From positions 1 to 15,624 of the forward strand of contig CABQGZ010000024.1 in assembly GCA_902463835.1 (NCBI GenBank): a stretch of DNA of 15,624 bases, in the 5' to 3' direction. Shown piece after piece: positions 14,601 through 15,624 of the stretch. Origin of the DNA: an uncultured Lachnospiraceae bacterium. GTDB taxonomy: Bacteria > Bacillota > Clostridia > Lachnospirales > Lachnospiraceae. A model generated the notes under the pieces. That model had not been told where the DNA came from, did no database searches, and saw nothing but the letters and a program-made list of their open reading frames with translations. The position numbers and the translations under genes were made by a program. Within the stretch, counting starts at the first letter, position 1; every line of letters begins with the position of its first letter.

Positions 14601-15624
14601 GCTATTTGGAACAGCGCACCCTCTCAGGTACTTGAGAAGCACCTGAGCATGAAGGACGGCCCTGCTTCTGGTCTTGCAAAGGTACTGTGGGATGAAGACA
14701 ACCTGTATGTACGTGTCGAGGTAGACGATCCCGTTCTGAATGCAGACAGCAGCAATGCTCACGAGAAAGATTCTATCGAGATATTTGTAGATGAGACCAA
14801 CTGCAAGGCAAGCTCTTATCAGGCTGGAATGGGTCAGTACCGGATCAGCTATAAGAATCAGCAGACCTTCAACGGAACTGGCATCAAGGATGGTTTTGAA
14901 TCCTATGCGAAGGAGACAGGCAACGGATATGTAATCGAAGCAAAGATTCCGTTCAAGCATGTAGAGCCTTCCGCAGAGATGAAGATTGGTTTTGATGTTC
15001 AGATCAATGATGCCAACGCAGACGGCGTTCGTCAGGATATTATTATGTGGTATGACGAGTCGGGACAGTCCTGGCAGAGTGGCGCCAAGTGGGGCGAGGT
15101 AACGCTGCAGGAGAAGAGCGAGATCCCGATGAATGGTCTTAATATGTGGTTCGCAGCAGACCGCGGTCTTACCTTTAGTGCGGATGGCGTAACCGTAGAG
15201 AAATGGGAGAACCAGGGACTTACGGATGCAACTCTTACCGTAAAAGGGAATGATACTGCTCCGACACTTGGCACCAATGAGAATGACGTTCCCGCAATTG
15301 TATTTGACGGAACAAAGAATGCACTGACAGTTGAAGATGCAGACATCTTTAACGGAAAATCTGAATTAACCTTGATTGTAGTAAGCAGCTACAACGGCCC
15401 GTCTGTAACAGGATGGACTGGCGATTGGACTTCCGGAGACCAGTATTCCGCACTGTATGTAGATGAAGCAGGCGGCTGGGGCGGTCTGTTCGTATCTCCC
15501 TACCATGACTGGGTATCAACTCGGTTCGGTACCGGCGCTCAGTTCTGCAATATTAAAGCAGGCCGTCCGCAGGTTACTCATGACTCCAATGTTGTTATTT
15601 CTGTGAAGAATGGCACTACAGAGA
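11619..15624 (+). CDS. Large secreted multi-domain right-handed beta-helix protein with CBM9-like and LamG-like modules (3' end outside window)
   Basis: 1335 complete codons are open to the window edge with no stop. Residues 1-26 are a classical signal peptide (basic start, hydrophobic core, cleavage near AMA-AP). Residues about 34-700 form the probable catalytic region. It begins LYVAPTGNDGSGDGSAAKPF and has VVEIADGFYAL and VISGG, the usual entry to right-handed parallel beta-helix enzymes. Repeating strand/turn units follow (HDIAILNGEIKNTG, YDITVTGNLIGYTGG, KNIFIRNNYL), with DCGGIYTLG at about 575-583. Residues about 745-980 are Ig-like beta segments. A CBM9-like sugar-binding module spans about 985-1165 (LWDEDNLYVRVEV, DSIEIFVDE, YVIEAKIPF). 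A LamG-like module begins near 1170 (GLNMWFAADRG, IVFDGTKNAL). Beta-helix glycosidase families such as GH141, GH110 or GH120 are candidates; GH141 seems closest by style, but this is recollection. Further C-terminal modules or a surface anchor probably lie beyond the window. Confidence 0.88.
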   Translation, partial: MKRKMKRILSGIMAAMLLMGSFSAMAAPTGDAGSEAPREIAHHLYVAPTGNDGSGDGSAAKPFASIERAKEEVKKLDKTKGDIVVEIADGFYALEDTLTFDETDSGNENCTIYYEAAKGAAPVISGGPLLESEWVEAEEVDWLQDGLTAYKTTFKRDDRVRAIYVNGQRASMTMKTKRPMKSVGSYSITKGQADWAWISKNNIKSGNVFEKGFLPADTKNPQNIELVTQSKWVTAIITASTLEEDADGNTQVNFSMPYAAIAQQPSWSCNYNPSGNQQVWNVFEWLSKAGEFYFDQAGDTLYYIPRAGEDMSKAEVVVPELNTLVDVKGSTPKKDYAQHITFDGLSFANCDWTLEDVDGSRGNATVQAATVMNKFASGNWHNDMYRSYDVPAAAVHVTSAHDIAILNGEIKNTGYLGLHLENDVYDITVTGNLIGYTGGAGIVVGHPQHIYENDTEIHWVGGSSSNNAGPDKEKFQNGTEAVPKNIFIRNNYLPENCYFFPGNSPITTFYTQNMWIEHNFIYKCAYSGMSIGWGWCNFDGETGSDSQLPGIPSTTSRNNHVNYNRIEDYASILQDCGGIYTLGQQGDGTPGGTDYSQYSEFSGNYINVYRETPSWVNEGRWINGFHPDEGSAYILFDSNVITNTLRNVYEMNNWRRKHDLIVTNGFSNSSRSETTAPNCSLDQYVNANCIWPKAGNNVVLNSGLENEYTYLTGKDVMPDSYYELASNVRMPAGESLNRRGLLAADDTVWLAPAGTTEFVAGSTMTKAAGNETTIVTPAETGEYKLYIVYADGSVSDASDFTVYVGEKKDLVNVAEGQEYSVSQMKPLVLELDTDNYSFTLNGRKIKNGYAVNTANTWTLEATPIGTTAVEKTVTFSTRVTKANQLLPRNLTVSPEGLIEFAEALNDAGYKIWLAESGLSAFDENDPKQSMVLGDSASMKAPKTPGTYVLSVTPVGDESAIDSTSDAKVRVLNMVTPGNGLAAYGTPKLGGDTSDAIWNSAPSQVLEKHLSMKDGPASGLAKVLWDEDNLYVRVEVDDPVLNADSSNAHEKDSIEIFVDETNCKASSYQAGMGQYRISYKNQQTFNGTGIKDGFESYAKETGNGYVIEAKIPFKHVEPSAEMKIGFDVQINDANADGVRQDIIMWYDESGQSWQSGAKWGEVTLQEKSEIPMNGLNMWFAADRGLTFSADGVTVEKWENQGLTDATLTVKGNDTAPTLGTNENDVPAIVFDGTKNALTVEDADIFNGKSELTLIVVSSYNGPSVTGWTGDWTSGDQYSALYVDEAGGWGGLFVSPYHDWVSTRFGTGAQFCNIKAGRPQVTHDSNVVISVKNGTTE

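Overview
The window reads as a chromosomal stretch from a Gram-positive, probably spore-forming member of Clostridia, most likely Lachnospiraceae. This is an inference from protein style (CwlD-type amidase, GH18 protein with an SH3 module, CmpB-type membrane protein, Rpn/PD-(D/E)XK protein), strong AAGGAGG-type ribosome binding sites, moderate GC and consensus sigma-A-like promoters. No rRNA, tRNA, CRISPR array, transposase gene or phage gene was seen.

Left part (1-3432) is cell-envelope related. It holds a membrane-anchored GH18 protein (170-1903), a CwlD-type N-acetylmuramoyl-L-alanine amidase (2157-2843) and a convergent small polytopic membrane protein of the putative ABC-transporter type IV / CmpB family (2854-3432, minus). 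Between the first two lies a compact, heavily self-complementary element (about 1892-2086) with a ~29-bp hairpin, two triloop hairpins and nested closing stems. It looks like a non-coding structured repeat. Next comes an AT-richer spacer and a stand-alone Rpn-family protein (3713-4804) with its own promoter and terminator.

The middle part (4850-11452) is one clean operon. An intrinsic terminator of the upstream gene abuts a consensus promoter (TTGACA-17-TATTCT), followed at once by a perfect 22-bp palindrome that fits a LacI-family operator. Then come six tightly spaced same-strand genes: a GatY-type tagatose-bisphosphate aldolase, a LacI-family regulator, an FGGY sugar/polyol kinase, a GatD-type galactitol-1-phosphate 5-dehydrogenase, a PfkB-family phosphosugar kinase and an aldo/keto reductase. 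A good Rho-independent terminator closes the unit. GatD, PfkB and GatY give a coherent route galactitol-1-P -> tagatose-6-P -> tagatose-1,6-bisP -> triose phosphates. The operon has no PTS or other transporter genes; it has a reductase and an FGGY kinase instead. The most interesting hypothesis here is that an ATP-dependent kinase makes the hexitol (or ketose) phosphate in the cytosol, possibly after reduction of an aldose by the aldo/keto reductase.

Right part (11453-15624): after a ~165-nt leader, a very large secreted protein starts at 11619 and runs off the window end without a stop (1335 complete codons seen). It has a signal peptide, a long right-handed beta-helix region, Ig-like linkers, a CBM9-like module and the start of a LamG-like module. 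It is probably an extracellular glycan-active enzyme and might supply sugars to the neighbouring operon, though the two are separately transcribed.
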